From Capitulum mitella (Eukaryota > Arthropoda > Thecostraca > Pollicipedomorpha > Pollicipedidae), in contig CP099846.1 of assembly GCA_030062745.1 (NCBI GenBank), positions 2,790,001-2,854,000 of the forward strand: a stretch of DNA of 64,000 nt. Direction: 5' to 3'. Below the pieces are notes generated by a model, which searched no databases, was not told the origin of the DNA, and saw only the letters and a list, made by a program, of their open reading frames with translations. Numbering within the stretch: the first letter of the stretch is position 1; the number at the start of each line of letters is the position of its first letter. Made by a program: the position numbers and the translations under genes. Positions 1-12,394 of this stretch are shown piece by piece.

Positions 1-2152
1 TTTACTACAGTTCTGACAAGGTGTCTCCCGGCGCACGAGGATTTTAGATTCCTTGACGACGTTGACAGATGCAGTGAGGTCTGGTACATACGCTCATGGT
101 TCCCGTTTCACAGCGTAAAACGAGCCTTCTTTCACGAGCGAGGTGTGCGCCGGCAAGTTCTGACTTGGAAGAGTCAGCTCCGATACGAGTTTCCTGGACT
201 TCAAAAGGTTACACAAATATTCCGTGTGCTTCCCCATTCCATTACATTCCGAATTCTTATGTGCGATGACGGAAGAAGACAGAATATTTTGTTACCAAAA
301 TCTGTTACTGAAGCACTAAAACGACCTGATGGTGAAAGCTCGAAGGTTCGTAGGTTCGGCGGACTTCCGCAAGTTTCTAATGTGGTGATCGAGGAGATAC
401 TTGTCTGCAGTGTACAGATTTTATCAAACCATGCAAAGACCATCCAATAAACATAATAAGAAACACTGGGGCCCTATCGATATCTTTAACCCTCACCAGT
501 ACAGGAGACGAGGCTGGTGCAACTCCCCCTTGAGTTTTTTCCCGAACAGAGGAATAGCTATCATTGACTTTGATCGTTCACACTTTTTTCGTAGCTAATT
601 TTCAAATCGTTTCGCTTAATCCATAGCAATTTGAGGCCAGTGCCTTGGAAGGTCGCTATCATTCTTTTCTCGGAGCGTTTCATGTAGAAATCTTGATATG
701 GCGACGGCCTTAACGGCACAGCAAATGTTGTACAGATTTTGGGATTCTCAGTTTTGCTCAGTCTGGTGCATGGATGTCACCAATGATATCATTGACCTCT
801 GCAAGTGAGTACTTACTTGGGTCAACGTCATCTTAGGTCAAAATCATAAGATTACGTTTCAGGTCTTTTTGACCTTTTATGACCTCAAAGGCGTCATTAA
901 GCATTCGAAAAGGCATGGTAACAGAAGTTTCAGCCCACCTTTCTTCATCGTCAGAAATCATTCTGGCCCTTCAAGAGCGCTATCGTAGGCCATTTTTCAT
1001 ATATGATCCAGCGGAAACCAGAATCCACTGAAGTGACGTCCTTTGAGGTCGCCTGTGAGGTCACTGTGGAGCTTATCAGGATCAGAATGGACAACATTGT
1101 GTGACTAGCGGAACAACACGCTCGTTTGTGTTTCACCGCTTTATCAAATCACGTTTGGAAATGGTTGCGGTAATCGTATCCTGAGCATTGTCGAAACAAA
1201 GGTTAAGCTCAAATTTATTGGGAGTTTCAATATCGAACAAGCGCATATTCGTCTGAAGCTATGTGATTTGCTATCCATCATTTAAAACAGTAGCAAACAT
1301 TCGCCATCTATAGGTATTGTAATGCGCTCGGCATGTAGCATGAATTTTTATCCTAAGACGCACGAACGGCGAGGTTTTGACTGGACTGTTACGAAACTGC
1401 ATAATTAGTTCAGGCCGCTGTAAACAAATTAATGCATTCAGATCCGGTTTCGACCCCTTGGTGATGCGGAAAATCGGGGCAGGCCGCGCCGACTCGGCGG
1501 CGGGCGGCCCTTGAGCTCGGGTGACCAGATGGGCGAGCGGTGGGGCGCCGTCCGTGCCCCGACTTACGGGAAGCATGGAGAGGCGCCCAGTTATAAGCGC
1601 TTAGCGATTCTGCGCCGATCCACTTTTTGTTCAGTTTGTATGTGCGTCATTATAAATGAAAACATCGATCAACCAACCCATGAATCATGGAACTGCGGGT
1701 AATGAACTAATATCATAGTTCCGATCTGCAAGAAGCAGCAAGGGAAGGTTTTCTGTATCTGCCTATTTAAGGTGGATTTTCCATTGAGTGGCCAGTGCAG
1801 GAATGCCCGTATCTTCGAACCAGTCTGTGATGCAAAAACAACGTCACGCGAATCCCGCGAAAAACAAAATTTCACAGTTGGGTCCGAATCGTCTGGCTGC
1901 ATTAGTTCTAGTCAGCGGTTCTAGGGGCTTCATGTGGGTTCTGATCTCTAGCTGCCTGCAGTCAAATTCATGGGCGACAATGACGAGTACACCAGGAGCG
2001 GACGTCCCATTTCAAGTCGAGCCCGCCGATGACGGCTTCAACAAGGTGTTCAGCCCCGGCGTATTCAGCGTCCAGGAGTTCAAACGAGGACAATAAGTAA
2101 CGAAGAAGATGGGATGGACACAATCATGATGTCTTTGTTTATCTGTTGCATT
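1..2152. other. Unrecognised leading segment
   Basis: I recognise no gene here. Open frames are short (about 100 codons or less) and resemble no family I know. A GC-rich patch lies near 1,460-1,600 in otherwise AT-rich sequence and could be exonic or promoter DNA, but nothing decides this. The segment has no counterpart elsewhere in the window. Confidence 0.5.
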
Positions 2153-2156
2153 TTAA

Positions 2157-3370
2157 CCCTATTCCCGGCAAGGGGGGGGCTGAATCCGCCCCCCTCGGGT
2201 TTTTTGCTTGCCAATTCCAGGCTTTTTGACGCAGCTTCACGAAACTTGGTGAATTTTCCTAACTATTCTCTCTACGCGCTGTGACAAAATTTCAAAATTC
2301 TGTTCTCCTTAGGGGCGGAGCCAGGCAACGTTTTTGGGAGGCATCTCAGGCCATGTTGGCCATGTTGAGGGGAAAAAGGAAAATGTCTGCCAAAAAAAAA
2401 CGTTTTTGACAGGGAACTGAAAACTTCAAACAGATGAATAGCTAAATAGTTGGGCAATGTGCAGATACTAATTTTGTTTATCTGAGGTCACTTTACAAAG
2501 GTCAGGTCAAGGCCAAAAGTCAAAATTTGTTTTCTTTCAATACTTTTTGCGCTGTTTCTTTCAAATGCCAAGCCCGGTATACATATGACGTAGAAAGGTG
2601 CCCTCTACTTGTGTATCAAGTTTCAGCTTGATATCAGGTCGGGTCACGGAGCTATGACCTAAAATGTCAGTGCGTCTACCCTATATCGCAATAGCCATAA
2701 AATGAATTTTTTGAAATAGAGTGAATTCAAATGATTGAAAATGTTTACAAATAATATTTAATGAACACGAGATCATTCCAAGTGACTCCAAGGTCACTGG
2801 AGGTCATTTAAGGTCAAAGGTCACAAGTTTGATCTGAAGAACGTGTGGCCATGACAGTTCCCCTTTTTTGATGTCCCTGGCACGGCCTGTGCTAACATTA
2901 TACAAAAATTGTGATGCGATTTGTACTTCTTTAGCATAACATGACTAGCGGAAGCCAAAAAAGTGTTTTTGCCTTTGTTGTTCATTCATTTGTTAAAAAA
3001 ACTAATTGTCCTATTTTTGAAACCCTGTGAACGCCCGTGCATTTTCTCAAAATTTAAGATGTGTGTACCAATGGTAAAAGTCCTATACATAATCTCTCGA
3101 TTCATGCCAGTTTCATTGAAATCGGTCCATGAACAACGGCATTATAATATGTCGAAAAACACCCCTGATGTTGACATTTTTGCCCCCTATATCCATACCT
3201 TTCAAAATTTAGAAAATTTCTTTAAAAAAATGTAGTATACGTCATGGCCAATCGATTACCATTTGTTGCGATGAAATTGAATGTGTAGTTGTCGAGCTAT
3301 CGGGGGGCCGAATCCGCGTCCCCCCCCCCGCCGAGAATCGACCATACCGTCTAGCCTTCCGGGAATAGGG
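2157..3370 (+). mobile_element. R1: TTAA-flanked non-autonomous element, R family
   Basis: This is a 1,214-bp element of the most abundant family in the window. It starts CCCTATTCCCGGCAAGG directly after TTAA (2,153-2,156) and ends CCGGGAATAGGG before TGAA, a decayed TTAA. The ends form an inverted repeat, CCCTATTCCCGG. Just inside each end is a G-run/C-run hairpin around GAATCC. No open frame of note is present, so it must have been moved by an enzyme from elsewhere. TTAA duplications and CCC-starting ends point to the piggyBac superfamily, which is an inference because no R copy carries a transposase. Inside is an array of AGGTCA half-sites. Confidence 0.8.
2811..2823 (+). promoter_or_regulatory. 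Perfect DR1 nuclear-receptor motif inside R1
   Basis: The sequence AGGTCAAAGGTCA is two AGGTCA half-sites in direct repeat with one spacer base, the consensus for RXR/HNF4-type receptors. Two more AGGTCA half-sites lie just upstream. Whether any receptor binds is unknown. Confidence 0.5.
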
Positions 3371-3374
3371 TGAA

Positions 3375-3864
3375 TGGTCCGTGTTGTACCTGAAAATATA
3401 TATTTAGTACCCACGCCGCCGCTGTGTTATTTTTAGAATATATGATCTAATTTTACAAGCAAGGTGAAGCAAATTTGTGAATCGCAGACGCAAGATGCTG
3501 ATGTCAGGACGCATTCGATCATTTAAGCTCGATTTATACCATAGCAGTACATAAAATTATCCAGTCTGGAAGGTAACAAACATTTCCTCCCTCTTACTTG
3601 CGTGGTTCCTGCCTGTGCCTCTGATGTGCGCTGTAACCAGACTTGCGTTTGATTCCGCTTGACCGGAATCAATTTCAATCCCATACCAAAGGATATTGTT
3701 CAGAATCCAAATCTGATTCCAACGAATACTTCAAAAACAACTAAGCCGCTAAATTATGCATATGGATGTGAACAATAACTCATATATATCTATATACATC
3801 TACATATATATATATATGTATATGTTGCAATTATGTCCCTCTCTTCAAGCATTCACTGGGAACG
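3375..3864. other. Unrecognised spacer with short TA repeat
   Basis: No gene is seen between R1 and S1. A short imperfect TA/CATA tract lies at about 3,780-3,825. Nothing else is recognisable. Confidence 0.5.
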
Positions 3865-3868
3865 TTAA

Positions 3869-5075
3869 CCCGTCCCCGACTGGGGGGGGGCAGTTGACTG
3901 CCCCCCCTGAGGTTTTTCTGGGATTGCGAAAAACACAGAGTCACAAAACTTTGTGTACTTTTTGCTTCATCAATTTTACATCTCATGTCAAAATTTTGAC
4001 CTCAAGTCAGGTCAGGTGCCTGACCTAGGTCAGGTCAAACAGACCTATGTCAAAAAAAGTTTAGCGCCCTCTGACTTTTTCGCAAAACAAGATATCTCAA
4101 TAATACTTTCGGGGATTAGTGATCGTGATAAATGCAACAAATCTGCTATCTCAGATTTTTCGGAATTTTCCGAGTCATTGACCTAACGTCAAGCCCATTT
4201 TTCAGACATCTCGTCGTTTTTTCGGATATTGACGGAATATTTCATAACATTTTTAGTGTGGAGTGAAGCAGACATCTAGTTGCCGTCATTTGGCAAAATA
4301 CCAATGACTTCCAGCCATTGACCTGAGGTGAGGTCACGAAGAATTGTAGTGAGCCGAAATGTACCACCGTCAAAATCGGCGATGAGTTACTCAGAATGGG
4401 TAGAAAATGGCAGAACTAGCTTGCACAGACGTAGCTAGTACCAGGAACCTCAAAAAGTTAGAAAAATTGCATATTTTGAAAATAAATAGGCTGTCGCGAA
4501 TAAACCTCCGCTTATGTGTAGATTTCTAACTAATCAATTTTTCCAAAATTTAAGCATGACAAATCATCACAAGAACCACTAAGATCTATAAAATATACAT
4601 GGATAGGCTTTTTGCGCGAAAATAAAGGAACGCTATAATTAGTTCCCGTCAGTTTGTTACTGCATACGGCAGAAGTGCACACCTACAGCTGCCGCGAGAA
4701 ATGGCGTGTCTTTAACTCAACGTTTCGGCGTATATATTGAACAAATCTGGAAAATTAGACGTATATCGGCCTCCGCGGACCTTTACTTGTGCGCTGGTGC
4801 CTTTAGCTGTGCGTTTTTAGTCACAGGCCTTGAGATTCAGTCCATTTCTCAGTCTCATGGACTCGGCTATGAGAAGACATATATATAGGGCGTAAATTGC
4901 TTACATATTATCTAAAACTAAAAATGAGGTCAGTTTCGAGCTCTACTCGTCACAAGCTTTCCAACAGGATGTGTATTTTTATCGTGCGACCAACTGTTCG
5001 TGAGTTAGAGGGGGCGGCCAACTGCCCCCCCCTTCAGTCGCCCATGTTCGAAACGGACCGACGGTCGTGCGCGGG
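3869..5075 (+). mobile_element. S1: TTAA-flanked non-autonomous element, S family
   Basis: This 1,207-bp element is bounded by TTAA (3,865-3,868 and 5,076-5,079), with CCCG at the left end and CGGG at the right. A near-perfect G-run/C-run hairpin (stem GGGGGGCAGT, TG loop) lies about 20 bp in from the left end. A similar GGGGGCGGCC...CTGCCCCCC structure lies near the right end. The interior contains TGACCT/AGGTCA motifs, including TGACCTAGGTCA at 4,021-4,032. No transposase is present. The interior differs from the R family, so S is a separate lineage with the same target preference. S1 is the best-preserved full-length copy in the forward orientation. Confidence 0.8.
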
Positions 5076-5079
5076 TTAA

Positions 5080-6269
5080 ATATTGACAGTCATACATTTT
5101 CCCACAAAGTACCACCGTTAAAATACTGGTCAAAATAAATGCGAAATGATACCGTTTTTAGAACTGCAATCACAGGCGCAGCCAAGGGGCAGGGCCTAGT
5201 TCCCCTTAGGCCCGCTTTTTTGCGAAAGCCATTACACGTCGCCTTCCTGGCAGGCGGTTTTCGTACGATTTTAGTTCACATTTAGCGCCGGGTCCCCCTT
5301 AAGAAAATCCTGGTTGCGCCCATGGTTGCAGTCAATGTTTCATGGCAAATTTTGCGGCTTATTGAGTTATTTGCCTTGAGTGTGGCATTTTGTCTACATT
5401 TATATTTTCGTGCAAAATTATACATTGTTCCACTGAATGATGTTCTGCCATGAACCCATTCTGAGAACATATTTTTGGGCTTTCAGACAGTCATCTTCTG
5501 ATGACGGGTATCAAGAAAAGAAACAACATAAAACAATCTTTGCATCAGTGGATTTAAGGCAGGTGGAAAATTATTCCGTCATCATGTAAACAGGAACTGA
5601 AATACTGGGGCGGGGGCTTTGCAGCAACCTTTGCTAAGCAAAGGTTTCTATCCGAAATCCACCTGTCAAGAGCATTCGGCTAAAAAACTGCCGTGATATC
5701 TCGAGTGAGTTTGGATCTTGTGGTCGGCGACGTTTGCGCTATCAGAACGGACGGAAATCCATGGCCCTGTGCACGAAAAAGCCTCCGTAGCACGGAGAAG
5801 CCGTTGGGCGTCCCTGTCACCACGTCACCGAAGCAGTGGTTGTGCCCGTTTCGGCGACATCCCTAGACGCGACGACATGTGCGCTGGCGCTCAGCACGCG
5901 GACAGATGTGTGCGACGGTACGTCATCACGCTGTGCCAACCGCGGACCATCGCAGTCGCCCCGCACGTCATTGGACAAAACCTATCCGGTTTACAGGGAC
6001 CCAGCCCGATCGACGTGAAGTTTGTCCTCAATGACGAGGCTAAGAGTCTCGTTTACACGAATCCAGGCCCGTCAAGGCGGAGTTTGTCCGCAGTGACGAG
6101 GCTAATAAGGCAATGGAAGTGACAAAGTTCGGGTAAAGTGCGCAGGTCGGAAACCGGATGTCAGGAAGGAAACACGATGTCGTGTCGGCCACGTCTGTTG
6201 AATCTCACAGAACCAAAAACTCGACTTACCCGCCCTGCCTGGAGAGGGTTAAATCGCTGTTAAGTTAGG
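5080..6269. other. Unrecognised spacer with a dispersed repeat
   Basis: No recognisable gene. The longest open frame (134 codons, about 5,718-6,122) resembles no family I know. Part of it, about 5,870-5,975, is repeated in diverged form near 7,735-7,835, so it is more likely repeat DNA than a gene. Confidence 0.4.
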
Positions 6270-6273
6270 TTAA

Positions 6274-7461
6274 ATTGATCGCCCCCACCTTAGGTTTTTC
6301 TAGGATTGCGAGAGAACCAACAAACGCAGCGTCACGAACCTTCAGGTGCCTTTTGCATGGTCATTTTTACACCTTGTGTCAAAGTTTTCACCTCAGGTCA
6401 AGTCAGATGTCTGACCAAGGTCAGGTCAAACGGACCTATGTCCAAAAAAGTTAAGCTCCCTGTAACTTTTCCGGAAAACAAGATATTACAATCATACTTT
6501 TAAGGATTAGAGAACATGATCAGATACAATAAATCAGCTATCTCAGATCTTTCGGGATTTCCTGAGGCCATTAATCTAAGGCCAAGTACATTTTTAAGAC
6601 ATGCCGTTTTTCGGAAATTGGCGGAATTTTTCATAACATTTTTAGTGTGGAGTGATGCAAACATATAGTAACTGTCAATGGGCAAAGTATCAATGACTTC
6701 CGGCCATTGACTTGAGATCAGGTCACGAATGACTGTTTTTGGGCCAAAATATACTAGCGTCAAAATCAGCGATGAATTACTCAGAACGGATAGAAAATGG
6801 CAGAACTGGTTTGCACAGACACAAGTAATACCAAGAACTTCGAAAAATAAAAAAAATTATGTTGTGGAAATAAAAAGGTTCTCGCGAAGAACACCCCGCC
6901 AATTGTGTAGATTGGTAACTAGCAAGGTTTTCCAAAATGTAAGCATGTGAAACCATCACAAGAACCACTAAGAACAATAAAATTTACATGGATAGGCTTA
7001 TGTTGCGAAAATAACGGAACACTGAAATTAGTTCCCTTTAATTTCTTACTACGTACGGTTGCGGCGCCCGCCGACAACCGGCGTGAAAATTGCCGTGTCT
7101 TTAACTCAACGCTTCGGCGTATGTATTGAACAAATCTGAAAAATTAGACATGCATCGGAATCTGCGAACCTTTACTTGTGCGCTGGTGCGTTTACTGACG
7201 CGTTATTAGTCACAGGCCTTGAGATTCAGGCCGTTTCTCGGTCTCATGCAGTTGGCTATGAGAAAACATATATAGGGCGTAAATTGCTTACATATTATCT
7301 AAAACTAAAAATGAAGACCAGTTTCGAGCTCCAATTGTCGCGGGCTTTCCAATGGTGTACTTAGTTTTATCGTCCGACTAACCGTTCGTGAGGTTAGAGA
7401 GGGGCGGTGAACCGACCCCCCAGTCAGGCGTGATCGCCGCCGAGCCACGGCCGGGCTCGGG
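6274..7461 (+). mobile_element. S2: diverged S-family TTAA element
   Basis: This copy has the same internal order as S1, including GGTTTTTCTAGGATTGCG near the left, the AGGTCA region and the CGTAAATTGCTTACATATTATC stretch near the right. The left end is decayed: the G-run hairpin is lost and the TTAA at 6,270-6,273 is the best boundary. The right end CGGG abuts an intact TTAA (7,462-7,465). It is one of the older copies, judging by its divergence. Confidence 0.7.
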
Positions 7462-7465
7462 TTAA

Positions 7466-8427
7466 TCATCAATTACTACGACCTGAGAGAGGTCAGCGAG
7501 GATGGACGGACCGATTCCGGTCTGACGCAGACCTGACGAATCATGGCAAGGAGAGACAGCTATCTTGTTCCGACAAACTCATTCTCCTCACCTTTAAGAG
7601 GGCTGACCTGCCTACTGAGGTTCCTGTCGGGTACGTTAGGGTGAAAGACTTGTCACACCCAAATCAATACGTTGTTGCCAGTGCCAGCGGTGCGGGGACA
7701 GCAAATCCTACGGCACGAACCCAGGTGTGTGAAGTAGGCGTGCTAGCGCTCAACACGCCACAGCTGTGTGCGACGGTATGTCATCACGCTGTGCCAATTG
7801 CGGACCATCGCTGTCACCCCATACGTCATTTGACCTGTCCCGATTCCTTTGTACAGACACCTCTTCCATTTCCACGAGGAAAAAGAGACTGCGTTCATCA
7901 AATGCCCGCGAAAGGTCGCTTCCGATAGATCATGAACATTCCCGACAGCCATCCGAAATGCCGTCGTCCTGGAGTCCCGGCGTCCCTGCACCCGCTGCAT
8001 CCGTGATCCCCCGGCGCGGCCAGGGACAGCAGCAGATGGCCTGCGGTCGGGGAGGAGGGGTCGGGGTTCCGGTTTTTCTCCGGCGCTGGGCTGTCGCAGG
8101 GAAGAGTTTCAAACGCTCCGCGAAAAGAGCTTGAAAACACTGGACATTTTAACATAAGTCGCAGGCATGAGCGACGGAGCGCATAACGATGCTGTTATGA
8201 TTGTACCGAACTCTGACTCGCTTCAGGCTCGATTATGCCTGTTTTGTGTGCGACTCCGCATGTGACTCCAGCAAGTCTCCTTGACATGCCTATGCCGTGC
8301 GTCTTGATACTGGTGGTGAGGCCATTGTGTGGTCATTTCAGAATCGCGCCGTTCGTTTAGATATCGGTCTTGTAAGCTAATATTTAGCAACACTCTGATT
8401 TCATTGGCTGAGATTTATGGCGATTAG
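7466..8427. other. Unrecognised spacer
   Basis: No recognisable gene. It contains the second copy of the dispersed repeat noted near 5,870-5,975, here at about 7,735-7,835. A GC-rich stretch lies at about 7,965-8,110. Overlapping short frames on both strands in that GC-rich part do not look like a real protein. Confidence 0.4.
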
Positions 8428-9205
8428 CCCGCCCCCGACTGGGGGAGGCAGTTGGCCGCCCCCCCGCGAGGTTTTTCTGGGATTGCGAAAGAAAGAACGA
8501 ACACAGAGCCACGAAACTTTTTGCATCTTTTGCTTAATTATTTTTACACCTTGTGTCAAAGTTTTGCCCTAGGTCAGGTCCAATGCCTGACCTAGGTCAG
8601 GTTAAACGGACCTATGTCCAAAAAAGTTTAGCATCCTCTAACTTTTTTGCAAAACAAGATATCACAATAATACTTTCAGGGATTAGTGATCTTGATAGAT
8701 GCAACAAATTTGCTATCTCAGATTTCCGGAATTTTCCGGGTCATTGACCTGAGGTCAAGCCCATTTTTAAGACATGTCGTTTTTCGGATATTGAGGGAAT
8801 ATTTCGTACATTATTTTTAGTGTGGAGTGAGGCAAAAACTAGTTACCGTCATTAGGAAAAGTATCAATGGCTTCCAGCAATTGACCTAAAGTCAGGTCAC
8901 AAACAACTGTTGTGAGCCAAAATGTACCACCGTCAAAATCAGCGACGAATTACTCAGAATCGGTAGGAAATGGCAGAGCTGGCTTGCAAAGACGTAAGTA
9001 ATATCAGGAGCTTCAAAAAGTTTGAAAAAACTGCATGTTTCGGAAATAAACAGGCTCTCACGAATAAAGCTCCGCCAGTTGTGTAGGTTGGTAACTAATG
9101 AATTCAAAAAAACATGAAAACCATCACAAGAACCACTATGATCAATGCAATTTGCATGAATAGGCCGTTTTCGCAAAAATAAAGGAACGCTAAAATTAGT
9201 TCCCG
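8428..9205 (+). mobile_element. S3: S-family element interrupted by S4
   Basis: It starts CCCGCCCCCGACTGG after TTAG, a decayed TTAA, with the left hairpin in place and a TGACCTAGGTCA palindrome at 8,588-8,599. It runs colinear with S1 until TTAGTTCCCGTTAA, where S4 begins. Other S copies keep a TTAA at this same internal position. The right third of S3 is missing after S4. Confidence 0.75.
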
Positions 9206-9209
9206 TTAA

Positions 9210-9785
9210 CCCGCGCACGACCATCGGTCGGTTACGATCATGCCCGACTGGGGGGGGGGGCAGTTGGCCGCCCCCCTCTAACTCACGAACGGTTGGTCGT
9301 ACGATAGAAATAAGAACATCGTTAGAAAGCTTTTGACGAAAAGCTCGTCAAAAGCTCGAAAGAATGGGCTCATTTTTAGTTGTAGATAATAGGTAAGCAA
9401 TTTACGTCCTATATATGTTTTCTCATAGCCGACTGCATGAGACCGAGAAATGGCCTGAATCTCAAGGGCTGTGACCATTATGACTTAACGCATAGGTAAA
9501 GGCACCAGCGCGCAACTAAAGGTCCTCAAATGCCGATACACATTTAATTTCTCATATCTGTGCAATATATACGCCGAAACGTTGGAGTTAAAGAAGCGGC
9601 AATTTTCGCCGCCGGCTGTCGGCGTGCGCCGTAGCCGTACGTAGTAAGAAATTGACGGGAAGTACTTTTAGCGTTCCTTTATTTTCGCAAAAAAAGGCTA
9701 TTCATTGTAAATCTTCTGGATCTTAGTGGCTCTTGTGATGGCTTTTCACGCTTAATTTTTTAAAAAAAATCATTAGCTAGCTCAT
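9210..9785 (-). mobile_element. S4: inverted, truncated S element nested in S3
   Basis: It begins CCCGCGCACGACC directly after the internal TTAA of S3 (9,206-9,209), which is the S right-hand end seen in reverse. It reads through the G-run hairpin and the GGCGTATATATTGC region and fades out near 9,785 without reaching a left-hand end. The far end and its TTAA are lost, along with the rest of S3. This implies insertion into S3 followed by deletion. Confidence 0.65.
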
Positions 9786-10192
9786 GCACTGCCAGAACAC
9801 TGTTAATCATTTACTGTAATAGCCCCTGTTTCTTCATTTACCTGGTGTGTTTTCACGATTTACATTTATGTCATGAAATGCCCCTCAGCTTTTACGAATT
9901 TCAGGGAATGTCTTCCTGATTTCATCAAAACAAATGTTCCTTGACAAATCTCTTTCCAAGGGGGATCAAAACTCAGCGATCTACGTCACTATGGTCACAG
10001 GGGTGCCTGTAAGTAACCGCCGGCTTGTTAAATGTCCATCCACCGTCTCGCATCCGACTGGTTTGCTTTTGCCAGTCGATTTATAACGCAAACTGTGTGC
10101 ATTATGTCTGCATAATCCAGGCGTTTTTTTTTTTACGTCCGCGATAATTGTCATTTTCAGAGGGATTGATAAGACCAAAACGTTCGATCCGT
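9786..10192. other. Unrecognised spacer
   Basis: AT-rich sequence with short poly-A and poly-T tracts. I see no gene or repeat I can name. Confidence 0.5.
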
Positions 10193-10687
10193 TTACTTAT
10201 TAACACATGGAGACGACAGGTGGCAGCGCAAAGAGCACGTCACTTTGGCCTTGCAGCAGAGACAGCGCTTCGTGTCGCACGGTTTTTCGTTGGGACGACA
10301 TGAACTCTTCATTGCACCCTGTCCATTGAACATGGACTCCTCGCGAAAAGCCTCCCCAAGGCTGGTTGCCCTATCTTTATCTGCCACTTTTTTGCCGTGG
10401 CTCAGGGTGCCAGCGCTTTCGTTGGGCGACGACCTCGGGAACCATCCTTTAATCGTCCGGGCCGCCGTACGCAGCTGACAACCCCCGTTTTTTCGGCCGA
10501 TTATCACGGTGCAAATGCTGGTTGGATCCAGAGGCCCGCGTTCTACCTTTGGCATAGCCATGACGACAGGCGTGTCCACCGGGAGCTCTGGCATGAGGGG
10601 TCGGTTCGCTGGCGCATCTTTCGCACATTTTAGCTGCCCCTCGTAAAGAGCCTGCATGTCGCGCTGCATACCAATCTCGGCTATCAT
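10193..10687 (-). pseudogene. C-terminal part of a KRBA2-like integrase protein
   Basis: This 164-codon open stretch reads like the region that follows the integrase core in proteins annotated as KRAB-A-domain-containing protein 2-like in invertebrates. Three things support this. There is a segment ending PKVERGPLDPTSI, then a beta-rich stretch with TIKGWFPRSS, then SLGEAF followed by GQGAMKSSC. Last comes a cysteine cluster, C-x7-C-x5-C-x-CC-x4-C-x3-C-H-x5-C-x-N-K, resembling the TKRC...CHxSxxC...NK zinc cluster of that family. The upstream sequence on the same strand (about 10,690-10,990) is broken by stops, and no integrase core follows in frame. I read it as a remnant of a domesticated-type or Ginger-like mobile element. 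The family assignment is from memory. Confidence 0.55.
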
Positions 10688-10689
10688 AT

Positions 10690-11219
10690 CAGCCGAAGCA
10701 GCACCTGGACCTCACAGTCTTCTTGGCCTTTTACAGCTCCCTCCAAATCTCCAGGGCACCAGAAGCCCCCTCTACCTCATCATCACTGCTGCTCCATTTC
10801 GGCTGCGTCTGTATCGCCGGCACCAGAGGCGTCCTGGACATTTCCAACATCCCGCACCATTTCAGCTGTCTGCATATGGCGTGCACCAGCATCACCAGCG
10901 ACTGCGGCAGGTCTCTGTTCCAGGTATTTGAGCTCCTTCTCAGTTGCAGTGAACCTCTGCAGACCAGCTGGCAGGCCCAAGTTTACCTAGACCGACGCGA
11001 GGACCGCAGCCAAAGAGGACGCGAATAAGGCGATCGACCAGTCACGTACGGGGTAGGTTCGGGTTCTTTCTTCGCTGAAACAGACAGCAAGTGCAGACGT
11101 TGATTTTAACCTAGACATGCACAAACTGGGCTAAAGGCCTCAGGGGAATTTGGGGAACAGAAAACATGTTGAGAGGACAGGAGAGCGGAAAGAAAAGAAA
11201 GAAAGAGAGGGGTGAGAGA

Positions 11220-11224
<5 letters not shown>
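10690..11224. other. Broken upstream sequence of the integrase remnant
   Basis: Short minus-strand frames run to about 10,990 and end in stops. They could be the decayed N-terminal side of the preceding remnant, but I see no diagnostic motif. The rest, up to the AG repeat, is unrecognised. Confidence 0.3.

Positions 11225-11306
<82 letters not shown>
11225..11306 (+). repeat. (AG)n microsatellite
   Basis: About 41 uninterrupted AG units, flanked by AG-rich impure sequence. The Ser-Leu and Glu-Arg repeat frames across it are artefacts. Confidence 0.98.
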
Positions 11307-11309
<3 letters not shown>

Positions 11310-11330
11310 ACGAGAGACAGATGGGGAAAA

Positions 11331-11634
11331 ATGGAGTGATTGGGGATCGGTGTACTTGGTCTTTATCAATATGTATCTTACAAGAACCTATAACAAAACA
11401 ACAGAAAGCCTTAGCCAGGTCTGAGCTACCGCCGGCAAAAATAAGACGTGTTCTAGTTGACGAGAAATGCAGAACGACAACATGCAATTCACGTTTACTG
11501 CAACAGACAGGGAGCCGTTTAAGGAGGGACGCGATGCAGTCTTAGTCATTTTTTGCTTGTTTTTTTACAGAATTCTGTACAGATTGGGATTTCCCATTTC
11601 TGCACAGAAATGGGAAAAACGAAACATTTAGCTG
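11331..11634. other. Unrecognised spacer with a palindrome
   Basis: No gene seen. At 11,590-11,617 a perfect inverted repeat has 13-base arms, TTTCCCATTTCTG and its complement, around a CA loop. Confidence 0.5.
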
Positions 11635-11638
11635 CTAA

Positions 11639-12394
11639 CCATGCTCCCGGTAAGGTGGGAGAAGGAAGGGGAGCTGAATCCCTCCCCTCGGATTTTTTAC
11701 TTCCCAATTCCAAGATTTCTGAAGCAGCCTCACGAAACGTGGTCAGTTCCCCTACCAATTTGTTCTAGGTCCTGCAGCTAAATTTTGCAATTCTTTTTCT
11801 TTGCTCAGGGGCGGAGCCAGGCAACGTTTTTGGGAGGCATCTCAGGCCAGTTCAAGCCATGCTGAAGGTAAAAGAAAAATATCTGCCAAAAATAGCATTT
11901 TCAAGATACAACATGACACTCTATATGGGTGTACAGGGAAGAAGTCATGCAAGCAAACGAATATAATTTTGTTAATCTGAATTCACTTGGCAAGTTCAGG
12001 TCAAGGTCAAAAGTCAAAATTTGGTTTTATAGTAATAATTTTGGCGCTGCTTTTCGGATGCCAAACCCAGAATATATATGACGTGGAGGGGTGTCCTCTC
12101 CTTGTATAACAAGTTCCAGGTTGATATAAGGTCGGGTCACGGTGCCATGGCCTAAAATGTCAATGCGCAAAACCCGATATCACGACGGCCGTTAAATGGG
12201 GTTTTAGTACAGTAAATTCAAATGATTGGAAACGTTTTCAAACAATATGAAATGCACTCGAAGTCAATCTATGTTACCCTAAGGTCAATGAAGGCCATTT
12301 AGGGCCAGGGGTCGTAAGCTGACCTGCTGAAAGCGTGACCATTACAGTTCCCCTTTTTCATGTCCCTGGCACCGCCTATGCACAATGTAGAAAC
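11639..12394 (+). mobile_element. R2a: left-hand part of an R element, first half of an inverted pair
   Basis: It starts after CTAA, a decayed TTAA, with a degraded CCCTATTCCCGG end and G/C hairpin. It then follows the R family through the GTCCCTGGCACCGCCTATG region. It belongs to the same subgroup as R5: both share GGCGCTGCTTTTC and AGGGGTCGTAAGCTGACC. At about 12,391-12,395 it switches abruptly to the reverse complement of an R element, so its right-hand third is absent. Confidence 0.75.

Noticed and set aside
2157..3370. AGGTCA-rich arrays as host enhancers
   Set aside because: They coincide with the body of a mobile family; host enhancer function is kept only as a hypothesis in the findings.
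5718..6122. 134-codon forward frame as a gene
   Set aside because: No recognisable motif, no promoter or splice evidence, and part of it is a dispersed repeat.
11106..11487. Ser-Leu and Arg-Glu repeat proteins
   Set aside because: Simple translation of the (AG)n microsatellite.
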